The position numbers were made by a program, and so were the translations under genes. Positions 26,601 to 39,526 of a DNA stretch of 64,000 nt are shown piece by piece; position 1 is the stretch's first letter, and each line of letters opens with the position of its first letter. The notes under the pieces are model-generated. The model saw only the letters and a program-made list of their open reading frames with translations, had not been told where the DNA came from and ran no database searches. The DNA is from Acestrorhynchus altus (lineage: Eukaryota > Chordata > Actinopteri > Characiformes > Acestrorhynchidae), in assembly GCA_034509495.1 (NCBI GenBank), contig CM067514.1:3094347-3158346 (forward strand). Direction: 5' to 3'.

Positions 26601-29600
26601 TTGAGTGTGATGGCAAAGGCTGAGACTAATTATGTACGTTATATTTTTGTGCTTCATTTTTTAATACATTCGCAAAGATTTCAAGCAAACCTTTCTCACT
26701 TTGTCATGGTGTGTAGAATTTTGAGGGGATAAAGGAATTGATTCAATTTTGGAATAAGTGCAAAAAGTGAAGCGCTGGGAGTACTTTTCCGGATGCACTG
26801 AAAAACAGTGAGAACATCCCTTAACCATGTCTGTCTAAGATTCAGGGTCTCACTGTACATCACAGTTGAATTCCTTTGGCGCACTGATGTGGGCGTAGCC
26901 AGTGCTGCCTAGGATGGCTGTATCCTCAAATGACTGATGACATGAGTGCTTTTATTCTTGCTTTTACTGGAGTGTTTGTTGTGTGATCATCTGTTGTATC
27001 TGTTGAGAGTCACTGGTATCAAGCTATGCTCATCACCTGATGAAGCAGAGATGTGAGCTGAACGGATACTCACGATAGACGAGCGAATTTTGCTGTTGAA
27101 GAAGGAGTCTCTGTCTGACAGATCAAACCTGTTGTGAGAGAGGTGATTGTAGTGAGGCATTTTACTCGACCTACTATTATTAGAAGTTGCGTTTACATGA
27201 AGATGTAACCCAAAGTAGTTACATCAATGTTAATGCTGATGCTATATACTGCTTTCAGCACCACATACCTTAGATTGCATTTAAATGACCTCACTACATA
27301 CACTGTTATACACACATGGATGCAATGCAGTGCCTGACTGACATGTATATTTATTTTATAATGTGAAATGACCGAGCATAGGGCCTTTACAAGAAAGCTA
27401 ATGATTTGTCTTTTGTATTTTAAACACAAAGCTGACTTTAACCCTCTGGCGAAGTGCACGGCTGAGATATGCAACTGTACTAGCCAGCAAATCATAGCTG
27501 TCCAAAGAAAACCAGGTATCTCTATTTTTGTCAATTTCAGTTGAACCTTGAAGCTGCTCTCATTTTGGATGAGAAGTAAAATAATGTACAATTGCATTGA
27601 TTTCCATTAAAAGTTAAGAGCACTTTTCTTCTCCTCTACAGTTGCCATGTTAGAGATACTTGTTTTTCATTGGACAGTGCATGGTATAAGCTAATCAGCA
27701 CCACTCATGCTGCTCATTGCAAAAACTACTCGTTACAAGCATACTGGGATGAATGGACTGGTCTGAATGGAGCTGGAGAAGGAGCTGCAGGCTGTGCAGT
27801 GAGTGGGTGGAGTTTAATGTGACGATGTGTGTAAGGAGCTGAAGAAGGAGCTGCAGGCTGTGCAGTGAGTGAGTGGAGTTTAATGTGTCGGTGTGTATAA
27901 GGAGGTGGAGAAGGAGCTGCAGGCTGTGCAGTGAGTGGGTGGAGTTTAATGTGATGGTGTGTGTAAGGAGCTGGAGCTGGAGCTGCAGGCTGAGCAGTGA
28001 GTGGGTGGAGTTTAATGTGTCGGTGTGTGTGAGGAGCTGGAGAAGGAGCTGCAGGCTGAGCAGGGAGTGAGTGGAGTTTAATGTCTTGGTCTGAGTAAGG
28101 AGCTGGAGGAGGAGCTCCTAGCTGTGCAGGGAGTGAGTGGAGTTTGGTACCATGACAGAGCAACAAGCTTCTAGTTAAGGATTTATAATTTGGAGAAGGA
28201 AATGAAAACACAATGTTCACAAATCAGTTTATTCGTTTTTTAAACTTCTATTTTGTGAAATGTTGTATAAAAGCAATAGAACACTCGCTGTCATAATTCT
28301 ACATGGATTAATCTACTGAAATCTGAGGTTCTACTTACAGATGCTGTTTTTCCCTGGAGAACGGATAGGATAGATGTTTCTCAATCTGGTTGCGATTGTC
28401 CTCGACTTTGGGATACAGAGGTGCAGTAACTTTGTGGATAAACAAGTTGATCTTCTCTACGACATTGCTTCCTGAACCGACCTTGTACTTCTGTAAATGT
28501 CCAGTTACAAACACGGGAAGCGTGTATAAGCAAAGCCATTCCACATTCACCTTCTGCTTTTCAATACTGTTCAAGAGAAACAATGTACATACTTTTACGG
28601 TGGGCATCTTGAGCTTCATAAACTCCGCTTCTCGACAGAGAACATTCCAGGGTGCGTGGATCTTCAGAAAGCCTACTCCCGGGATTTTCTCCTGAAAACA
28701 AGAACAAAACAAACAGGACCTCAGTTTAGTCTCTGCTGCAGAACATGTGGCCTGAGGCACCAGTCCAGCTCTACTTCTACTGAGATCTGGGGAAGCTGGC
28801 GGAGAAGAACAGTGAGGAAATAATGAAGTAAATCATGATATTTAAAAAATACCATAGATGAGGGAGGGATTACCGATGGGCCTAGTGGGCACACTCAATG
28901 CTTGAGCATAGATTTATTTATAATGGGCTGGCCAATAGCCTAGATTTTTAAAATTCTCACAGAACCCACACAACCCATGAAGGCATCAGCAAGGTGATAC
29001 ATGAGTCAATGAAAGCTCAAACACAGCACTTGATTAATTCAGAAACGTTGCTGTGTGTCTGTGTGACCAGTGAGTAATTGAAGGATAGGAGTTTGGAAAG
29101 AGAAACGTTTGGCTGATGTTACAATATGGAATTAAAAAATGACTGGCATTTGACTCTTATAATCAGAATCACTCGTCATTTTAACTCCAGAAGAGCAGAA
29201 GATAGGTGATGAAACATGATATCAGCACATCAGCACAAGTGCGCTTGTTTTGAAGCAAGTCACAGCGAGTTCATGGAGAGAGCCAAGTCCAAGCGGTGGA
29301 CCACTGAGTCCAAGCCACCCTCTAACTCGTGCACAGACCCTTTAAGCGTGTAAACACCTTCAAAGCCACCGGCCCAGGTGGAGTTCTGGATCGTGTGCTT
29401 AAAGCATGTACAGATCAGTTCACAGGTGTCTTCACAGACATTTTAAACATCTCTCTCCTCTCAGTCGTGCCAGCAGTCGTCCCTCTTCCGAAAACTGCCA
29501 GCATCACTTGCTTTAATGACTGGTGCCCAGTTGCTCTGACCTCTGTAATAAGCAAGTGCTTTGAGAGGCTGGTCAGAGATTTCATCTGCTCCTCACTTCC

Positions 29601-32600
29601 TGCCACCCTGGACCCACTGCCATTTGCATACAGCCAGAACAAATCTACTGACAATGCAATTGTCCTCACTCTGCACACTGCCCTCTCCCACCTGGACACC
29701 ATTCTTCCCCAGAGGCTTGACATGAAGCTCCTGGATCTGGGTCTGAACTGCTCTCTGTGCAGCTGGATCCTAAACGTCCTAACAGGCCATCAGCAGGCAG
29801 TGAGTATGGGCTGAAACACATCCTCCTTACTCACCCTCAACACCAGAGTCCCTCAGGGCTGTGTGCTCAGCCCACTCCTGTACTTTATATACCAGCCGCT
29901 GACTGAAGAAGACCAGGAGGATTATAATGGACTCCACCCACCCAAGCCACTGTCTGTTCTCACAGCTGCCCAGCAGTAGGAGGTACAGAAGCACGAGGAC
30001 CAGAACCAGCCGGTTTCGAGATAGCCTCGTCCCTCAGGCCACCAGGCTGCTAAACAGTCAATAGCCCAGTGTTCCAGTCCACAGCCAATCACAAACCATC
30101 TCACCTGTCTCATCACACCATCACACCTCTGCACCTACACTTTACACACTACCAGAGCAGCAACTACACTGCACCCACCAGACTCTCCCACTGCACCCAC
30201 CAGACTCTCCCACTGCACCCACCAAAGACTTTCTCCCACTACTTTCTCCCACTACAGCTATTGAATTCTATACCCAGTGCATGTAAATATAATGCTAATA
30301 AAATTAGTCTCTATAAATACATAATGTGCACATACTCTATATTACATACAGCTATATTCTTTATCTTTTATAAGTTCTAATTTTCTTATCCTGGGTCATT
30401 TTTATTTTTAATATGATCTGTTTCACTACTGCGAGGGACTTGCACCTACGCTTTTCACTCACCCTTACACCAGTGAAATGTGACGAACCTGATTTGATGA
30501 TATGAAATGGCAGCAGCAGCATCTAAAAATGACAATATAATGCTTATGTGACATTATTTACTTCTGCGTCGCTCGTTAAGAAATGCGTGTTGCATATCTG
30601 TTTATGCCCAGGATTTACTAAAATGTTCCTCAGCTATTTCATGTGTATCTAATGAGCCAAAAACAGAAAGATATGTAGGTATAAAACGACAGCATGAACC
30701 ACGTTCTCTTCTTTTTAACGGAATCGTCATGGCCAAGTAGGAAGAGCGAGAACAAGGACATTGTTTCTGCAGTGCGTACGAGGGAAAAGGGGGATTCCTT
30801 TAGCTATCTCCAGCTGGAGAGCGTGTTATGTAAGTTCTGCTTCATGTCCCACTCTTGTTATAACTCCCAGCCCACACGTAGGGTCTGACCCTGTCTGTAG
30901 AAACTCAACTGCTGCATTCTGTGATATACAGTAGAAGCTGAAAATCTAACACTCTACTTTTGGGCTTTGTTATGCCAATGATGCTCATTCATGAAAGTTT
31001 TGAATTGGAGGAGAGGTCTTAAAGACACTGAATGCCATTTTGGATGAGAAGCCATTTTTTGAGCAGTTAAAAATCAGTAAATAAAGATGTATATTCATGA
31101 TGACATGTGAATTACAGTTTCAATTACAAAGATATAGGCCGTTTATTGTAAATATTGATATATTTTATACAAGATATTACCTCACGTCTGTTAGAAACAT
31201 CATAATTAAAGATTATTATTTAAATCTACAGCATGCCATCTCTGCTCTTACACTTAAATACTGATAATTTAACATTATCCTCTGTATAACATACAATAGC
31301 ATCATGATATCATACTGCGTATTATCATTTCTCCTAAAAATATTGAGATAGCACTGCAGTCACACTCTCATGGTGGTGGTGTGTTAGTGTGTGTGGTACT
31401 GGTACGAGTGGATCAGTCACAGCAGTGTTGCTGGTGTGTTTAAACACTATATCCACTCACAGCCCATTCTGTTAGACACTCCTACCTTATAGGATTGAAT
31501 CGGTTTTCCTTCATCAACGCTGCCCACAGGACGCTGTCGGCTGGATATCTGTGACCGGTGGACTGTTCTCATACTAGCCCAACACTAACACACCCCCACG
31601 AAAGTGTGACTGCAGTGCTGAGAGTGACCCACCACCCACATCATAGCTGCTCTGTGGTGGTCCTGTGGGGTCCTGATCACTGAAGATCAGGGTGAAAGGA
31701 GGAGAATAAAGTCTGCAGAGAAACAGATGAACTACAGTCTGGAATTATAGAACTACACCGTGCTCCTGTGTGGTCAGAGGAGATGACCAAATGGACAGTG
31801 CGTGTAGACAGAAGGCTGATCTGTGTATATCTTGATATACTCTTATTTATGACACATTGCTAGTCTATGTATTCAAGACCATCGGTGAGTCTAAGAGGGT
31901 TCTTTGGCCTTTTTCTGGTCTTTAACTGTCCAGGCGGGTGAGCTTGGGTTTTTCATTTTCCTGTCAGCTCAAACAGTCTGACTTAATCAGATCAGTGGGT
32001 GATTTTTTTTCTTTACTGCTCCATTCTGATGATGGATTTGAACATTACCCAAAGCAGTACTGGGTCTGTGATAGCTCACATTAAAAATCCTATTAAAGTG
32101 TGAGTGGAAATTAGTGTGGCTGAATAATTTAGATAAAACGTCTTCATGAAAAGTTGAAGTTTCTACATTAAATGTATTCAAAATCCGTTTATACTCACAT
32201 CTGGACTCCTTTAATCCAAACTAAAGCCCTAATTTCTCAGCCATAATCTATCACGTTTTGCTATAGGCATAGGGCTGCATTTCGACTACAAATGAATGAT
32301 GTTACACCTCCAATTAGTCAATCAGATAATTATGTGGATCATTCCTGGATTCTCCCTGGATAATTAGACACCACTAACAGCGAACGATCTGTCTTCGATG
32401 TGTTTGGGGAGGCTAATTTGGAGTAATTACCCAACCTCCATGCTGTGAAAGTAGCACCACATTAACATTATTAACATAATCAGTACGAATCAGCATCGTG
32501 TACACGGCCTACAATTCCTCCAGGACGTGTTGAGGACGAGAACACGCCACAGTAGCGTCTTTACATATCCCACGGAACGTTCTGTTTCACAGCTCTGGGC

Positions 32601-35600
32601 CTAGCCCTTTGCCATTACCATGAAGGAGTAAAAAGGAGGGGGCGGCGAGCCACTTGCGGCGGTTACGGTCTGAAAACTCCTGCTGAGCAGACACACAGTG
32701 ACATTAGTGCACGACTCCAAACTGCTGAAGTGTTTCCAAATGCACTGCTTTTATGCAGCACAAACAAACTACAGCAGACGCGCACACAGATGGCACACGG
32801 GGTCGAGTGGTGGCATTAATGATAAAGATCAGCCGTAAGTGGAACGCTTCTATTTGAATTCTTCTAAAAGGTGACCAAAGTGGTCAAGGCAACACTGGCA
32901 TCTCTATAAAGCAAAGAATGTATACCAGAGAAGAGGCGCAATGCAGTCGTATGATGTATGGAAACGGACTTTAACACACCCTTATATATCTTATATTACA
33001 GGATGGACTAAAATTAAAATTCAGTAAAGCCGTGGGTTCATTACATCAGAATGTAAACAGACTGGGTATTTTATACTTCCCCACTTACTTATCTTTATGA
33101 CCAATGAAACAAAATTTCCATAACACATGAAACAGCCTGCTGCTGAACCAAAGCAGTCCCAAGATACGCCTCATGTTACCTAGAGGATTAAACGTACAGC
33201 AGCCTGCTGCGGTCATTGTTTGTGTGGCGATTCCTGTTGAATCATTATGTAAACAAATATAAAAACCATGTGTGAGGTTGTGGGTGGACTATCCTTCAAA
33301 TTAGGTAGATGATGACTCCTTTGGTTCCACCTTAAATGGTGCAGCTGTATTGCACACATACTTGCCCCAGAATGAAGCTGCCGAAATTAGCGTCTAGCCA
33401 GACTGTGTCTCTGACCAGTACACACTACTAGATTACTCTCAGAGTCGGTCAGACCGAGTCTCTGACCAGTATACTCTACTAGATTACTCTCAGGGTCGGT
33501 CAGAATGAGTCCTGTGACACCACTGTTCTACCTTTATGTGTAGGATGGTAAGCCAAATGTCTAAAGAACCTTCAATGCAATCTCAAAACATTGACAAAAC
33601 TGACATGTGGCCTTACCCCTTCTTCCTTCTCCACCTCCAGGCCCATGTCCATGAGCTTCTGCTCAAACTCATCTCTACGGAACCGCAGGTCATCCTCATG
33701 GTAGTCCAGCCTTTGCTCCTGGGCTGCTATCTCGGGGTCCTCACGAGGGCACGAGTTAGTCTGGTTGCGTCTGAAGCTACGGCTCAGGCTCTCCCTCAGG
33801 CTCCGAACGAAGGATTTGGAGGACCGTCGGCGGGTGCGGGTATCTTTCTCCACATGATAGGTGAGCACGTAGTCAATTCTCCGTTGACCGTCAGCGAAGT
33901 ATGGCCACAGCTTGGAATGTGGAGGGCCCTTGTCTGATGGCTGTTTCAGAAGCTGTGGAGGGATAAGAGATGATTACAATTACGGTAAAAGTATGAGGAC
34001 AAAGGAATCAAACAGTGTCAGATGTACTAAGACAGAGACTTATGAACCAGCAGAGCTGTGTCTGGAGATAAAGGGTCAGTCATTATTATAGCTGCTTCTT
34101 CCTGAATAAGGGTCATGGTTAATCCAGAACCCACCTGGAGTCATCAGGAGCAAGGAAGGAATACCCTCTGGACAGGGTGCCAGTCCATTTCAGGGTACCA
34201 CAGACACAGACACCTGGGGGGCAATTTAGGTCAATTCACTTACCATATGCATTTTTGGGAGGTGGGATGAAACCGGAGTACCTAGATGAAACCCATATGG
34301 ACATGGGGAGAAGACCTGAGCAGTTCAAACCCATAACCCCAGAGCCCTGGAGCTCTGTGACTCACTCAGCAGGAACAATAAAAGATTATTATTTATTTAG
34401 ACTGAGATGATCAGTATTTATTGATCGACACACAAAAGAGTCGTGTCTCTCAGTACAGCGTCGGGTTTAACGCAACATGTAGAGGTTCCTAATGGTGTCC
34501 TGTGATGATCCATCCCATGCAGCTTGAATGTTCTCCGTCAGTTCTGCAGATTGCGCGGTAGGGACGGAGGTTTGATACAGTGTCCAATAGCATCCCACAC
34601 ATTTTCAATCAGGGACAGGTCTGGCGAATGCAGCTGGCCATGACAAAGCATCAAGGTCAGCTTGAGACGGCAGCAGTATGTGGATGAGCATTGTCCAGTT
34701 GGAATAGAGCACCGGAGTGTGCACACAGACAAGGTAGGACCACTGGTTGCAGGACCTCATTAACGTAATGTTAGGCTGTCAAACTGCCAAAAGACCAAAG
34801 GTGATCAGGCATGATCCCAAACCACATGATCCCAAACCACATGATCCCAAACCACATGATCCCAAACCACATGATCCCAAACCACAATTCAGGGGAGAAT
34901 TTCCTAAAGACTGGGATTTCAGCCACTGTTGGTAGACCTATATGAGCGATGCTTCCATACACCTGGGCTTTTTCCCAAATGCAATCCCTCCTTTAAGACA
35001 ATCACTGACATCAGCTTTGTGACACATTTTCCACAAACTGAACAACATTCCGTGCACTGGACCACATCTTCTCAATCTATAAATCCCACCACACACACAG
35101 CAGGTATATATAACCTGATCATCTTTGTGCAGCACCATCTGCAGGAGCCTGAAGTTACCATCATCTTAACCATGCAGGGCAACTTGTCCAGGGAGCTTAT
35201 TTACAGCAATTAACAATTTCACAAATGAACATGTGACATCAATCTTCTAAAGATCAGATCTTTATAAAGAATCCAGTCCTTCAGCCATTTCTCACAGGAT
35301 TTTGCTCTCTTCTAAAATCAGGAGCACATACCTTGCCGCTGGAGGTGACGTCAGCGAGAACTGATGTGACGGCGAAGACGTTAAAATAACAGATCAGCCC
35401 TGACATTTGGTTGCCTTTGACTTCAAAAACAGCACAGCCTTCTTATTTAATAAGCATGATTTGCTTTTCTTCAGAATGAGCGCAGTGAGAGACCTCTGTG
35501 GTGATTGAGACAGACTGTGGTTTCAGAAGACCAGCTTCTTAGTTTAAGGGCTGTGGATCCAAGGACAGAGTCAGATGCTGAGCTCTCTGGCTTGATTGTG

Positions 35601-38600
35601 CTCTCAGGGGACTTGCTGTGGTATGTATTAATTTGGTGGACCACGAGGCTTATAAGGTTATGTGAAAAGGGGTAAGGATTACCCTAAGCTGCTCCAGACA
35701 TACAACCCCAATTGCAGTGAATTGAACAAACTACAAAGGCTGGATATTTAATGTTCAAACGAATAAACCTGATTGTTTTTTAGCAAATATTCACTCGTTT
35801 TGAATGTGATGCCTGATGGGACAGGGGCAACGAAACCCCGGGAAAATTGAGGAATGCTCAAAACACACACCTGGGGTGAGGTTCACCACCTTGTCAACAA
35901 GTGCAAGAGCAAATAGTCCAACAGTTTAAGAACAATGTCTCTCAACGTGCAGTTGAAGGAATTTAGGGACTTCATCGTGTACAGCCCATAATATCATTAA
36001 AAAGCTCTGCAAGTAAGCGGCAAGGCCTGAAAACCAACACTGAATGCCTCGTGGCCTTCGATCCCTCAGACGACACTGCGTTAAAAACCCACTTCATTAT
36101 GGAACACAAGTTACCACACGGGCTCAGGAGCACTTCAGAAAACCACAAGTGCAAGTAAAAACTTGCAAAGCAAAAGCCAAATATCAACAACACCCAGAAA
36201 TTCCAACAGCTTCTATAGGGCAAACACTCGTCTGAGATGGACTGACACACAGTGGACAAGTTACACCACCAACCATATCCCAGACTGTGTTTCTGATACA
36301 GTTTCAGTAACTACACTGCTGCTGATCTTTAATACCGGCTACCGGACTGTGTTTCTGATACAGTTTCAGTAACTACACTGCTGATCTTTAATACCAGCTA
36401 CCGGACTGTGTTTCTGATACAGTTTCAGTAACTACACTGCTGCTGATCTTTAATACCGGCTACCGGACTGTGGGACTGTGTTTCTGATACAGTTTCGTAA
36501 CTACACTGCCCGATCTTTAATACCAGCTACGGACGTGTGTTTCTGATACAGTTTCAGTAATAACTACACCACTGTGATCTTTTATCACCCGGCTACCGGA
36601 CTGTGTTTCTGTTGGTTCGTAACTTACACTGCTGCTGATCTTTAATACCGGCTACGGCCTGTGTTTTGTCCGTTCAGTAACTACACTGCTGATCTTTGTA
36701 TGCAAGCTTCACTCCGGACTGTGTTTCTGATACCAGTTTCAGTAACTACACTGCTGCTGATCTTTAATACCGGCTACCGGACTGTGTTTCTGATACAGTT
36801 CAGTAACTACACTGCTGCCGATCTTTAATACCCGACTGCGGACTGTGTTTCTGATACGGTTCCAGTAACTACACTGCTGCGATCTTTAGCCGGCTGCGGA
36901 CTGTGTTTCTGATACAGTTCCAGTAACTACACTGCTGCCCGATCTTTAATACCGGCCCTGCGGACTGTGTTTCTGATACAGTTTCGAAGTAACTACACTA
37001 CTGCGATCTTTAATACCCCGGCTTTCACGGACTGTGTTTCTGATACGGTTTCATTAACTTCACTGCTGCTGATCTTTAATACCGGCCTACCGGACTGTGT
37101 TTCTGATACGGTTTCAGTAACTACACTGCTGCTGATCTTTAATACGGCTAGCGGACTGTGTTTCTGATACAGTTTCAGTAACTACACTGCTGTTGATCTT
37201 TAATACCGGCTACCGGACTGTGTTTCTGATACAGTTTCAGTAACTACACTGCTGCTGATCTTTAATACCGGCTACCCGGACTGTGTTTTCTGATACAGTT
37301 TCGGTAACTACACTGCGATCTTTAATACCGGCTACCGGACTGTGTTTTCGATACAGTTTCATTAACTACACTGCTGCCCGATCTTTAATACCGGCTACCG
37401 GACTGTGTTTCTGATACGGTTTCAGTAACTACACTGCTGCCCGATCTTTAATACCGGCTACCGGACTGTGTTTCTGATACAGTTTCGTGGCTACCTGCTG
37501 CCGATCTTTAATACTGACTGCGGACTGTGTTTCTGATACAGTTTCAGTAACTACTGCTGCTGCCGATCTTTAATACGGCTACCGGACTGTGTTTCTGATA
37601 CGGTTTCAGTAACTACACTGCTGCGATCGCTATGCGGCTACGGACTGTGTTTCTGATACCGGTTCCGGTAACTACACTGCTGCCGATCTTTAATACCGGC
37701 TACCGGACTGTGTTTCTGATACCAGTTTTCGTGGCAACTACACTGCTGATCTTTAATACATTACCGGACTGTGTTTCTCGATACCATGTAACTTCCTGCT
37801 GATCTTTAATACCGGCTACGGCTGTGTTTCTGATACAGTTTCAGTAACTACACTGCTGATCTTTAATACCGGTTACCGGACTGTGTTTCTGATACAGTTT
37901 CAGATGTTCTCCCTGTTGACAACTGAACAGAACAGCCTTTCCTCAATCAACACGTTACCGCATTTATGTAGAGCAGGAGAAAGACTGGTTGACAAAGTGA
38001 GCAAATTTATATAAAAAAATTCACAGCCTTTGCCATGACACTCAGAATTGAGCTCAGATGCATCTTGTTAACTTAAAATTGCAATACATGATGCTGAAAT
38101 GACACCTTAATCTCTACAGTGTTCTTCAAGAAGAATCAAAAACATACTCAGCAAAAAAAAAAAAGCTCACCACTTTCCATTTGAACAGGATGGCATATGT
38201 CTGTACTCGTCAGTAACACCTTTTCACCGCTCTTAATCCCGAATAATACACCGCCAGCGGCGGGAGCCGGGGAGCAACGGTTACTCTGAGAGGAATGTCA
38301 AACAGCCGACTGCTTCTCTGGGTTAACTATGGTCAGGTAACCAAACATCAGTATGTTTCATCATAATATTTTTCCCCAAACATTTTTGGTTGTGCATCAC
38401 AAACACATTTCAAACAAATTACTAATATTTTGTCCATACTGTGCAGCCCTAGAGCGTCCGTGCAGCGAGTGGATCCTGAAAGATAATTGGTGTTTACTGA
38501 CTGCTACAGTCTAAGTCAATACATGCTTGCAAATAATAGATCACACCACAGCTTCTCCCAGCGTCAGAGCTGTGTGAGAATGCCACCATATCCATCAAGG

Positions 38601-39334
38601 GAGCCCTCACTTTCCTCTCTCGCTGCAGTGGTGCTCTTAGGGGAACAATCATACCGCAATCTATGGCAAACAAATGGCACTGTGCATGTGGGCAGGAATC
38701 TAATAAATTATGATGTTTACAAAAAGCCTGTAGCAATTCTCTGTTACTTATTCATGATTCACGCCTCCGGACGAGCTCACATCAGTAAATTACAATACAT
38801 ACGGGCTGATATGAAGGTCCTTTGCCAGTGGAATTGTTTTCCATCTTCTGAGGATGGCTAAACTACTGGAAGGCATTCCACGCAGCATAAATCATTATTA
38901 TGACATCATTATGGAATTTAATCTGGAGTTAACGAGATAGCATCCAGCCTCAGCACGGGGATGCTATAAAATGAAGGTAAATTTGGCCCAACTCAGATAA
39001 AATGGAACCAGAAAGGGAGCTGTTCCAAAAACAAATGTCCTACAGCTTGCAGGAAGTCAGGCCCGTCTTTCCTCATAGGGAACATTAGTGTGCTCCATTA
39101 GGCCTATCTGACACCCCTCCTTTCCAAAGAATGAACAGGAATATTGTGCATTCAGATAAGTGTCTCATTCACCACTGACTTGGAAAATTTGCACCTTTAT
39201 TTTAATTCAGGATCATTTTTGCATAGGCAATAACTGAGACAGCTACTGCACTGAAGCACGAAGCACATATATACCAAAAGAACATCTGCTGGTAATATAT
39301 GAAGCATTTTAATGCCAAGATAATATGCATTTAA

Positions 39335-39419
<85 letters not shown>

Positions 39420-39489
39420 TACACACATTAAATGCACAGCATTTTTGGTTTAAAATGCTAATATAATTTATTTTTTTTAATGAGTATTT

Positions 39490-39526
<37 letters not shown>

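Noticed and set aside
27726..28220. Minus-strand frame of 164 codons with 22-residue Pro/Ala repeats
   Set aside because: Explained by a 66-bp minisatellite whose length is a multiple of three; lies inside an ano1 intron and has no domain.
33536..33937. 133-codon plus-strand frame
   Set aside because: Antisense shadow of ano1 coding exon 2, which has clear homology and splice sites on the minus strand.
34747..34962. His-Asp-Pro-Lys-Pro repeat frames on both strands
   Set aside because: Translation of five perfect 15-bp units.
36281..37905. Regular repeats that could suggest a CRISPR array
   Set aside because: Units are head-to-tail without unique spacers, in a vertebrate intron, with no cas genes.
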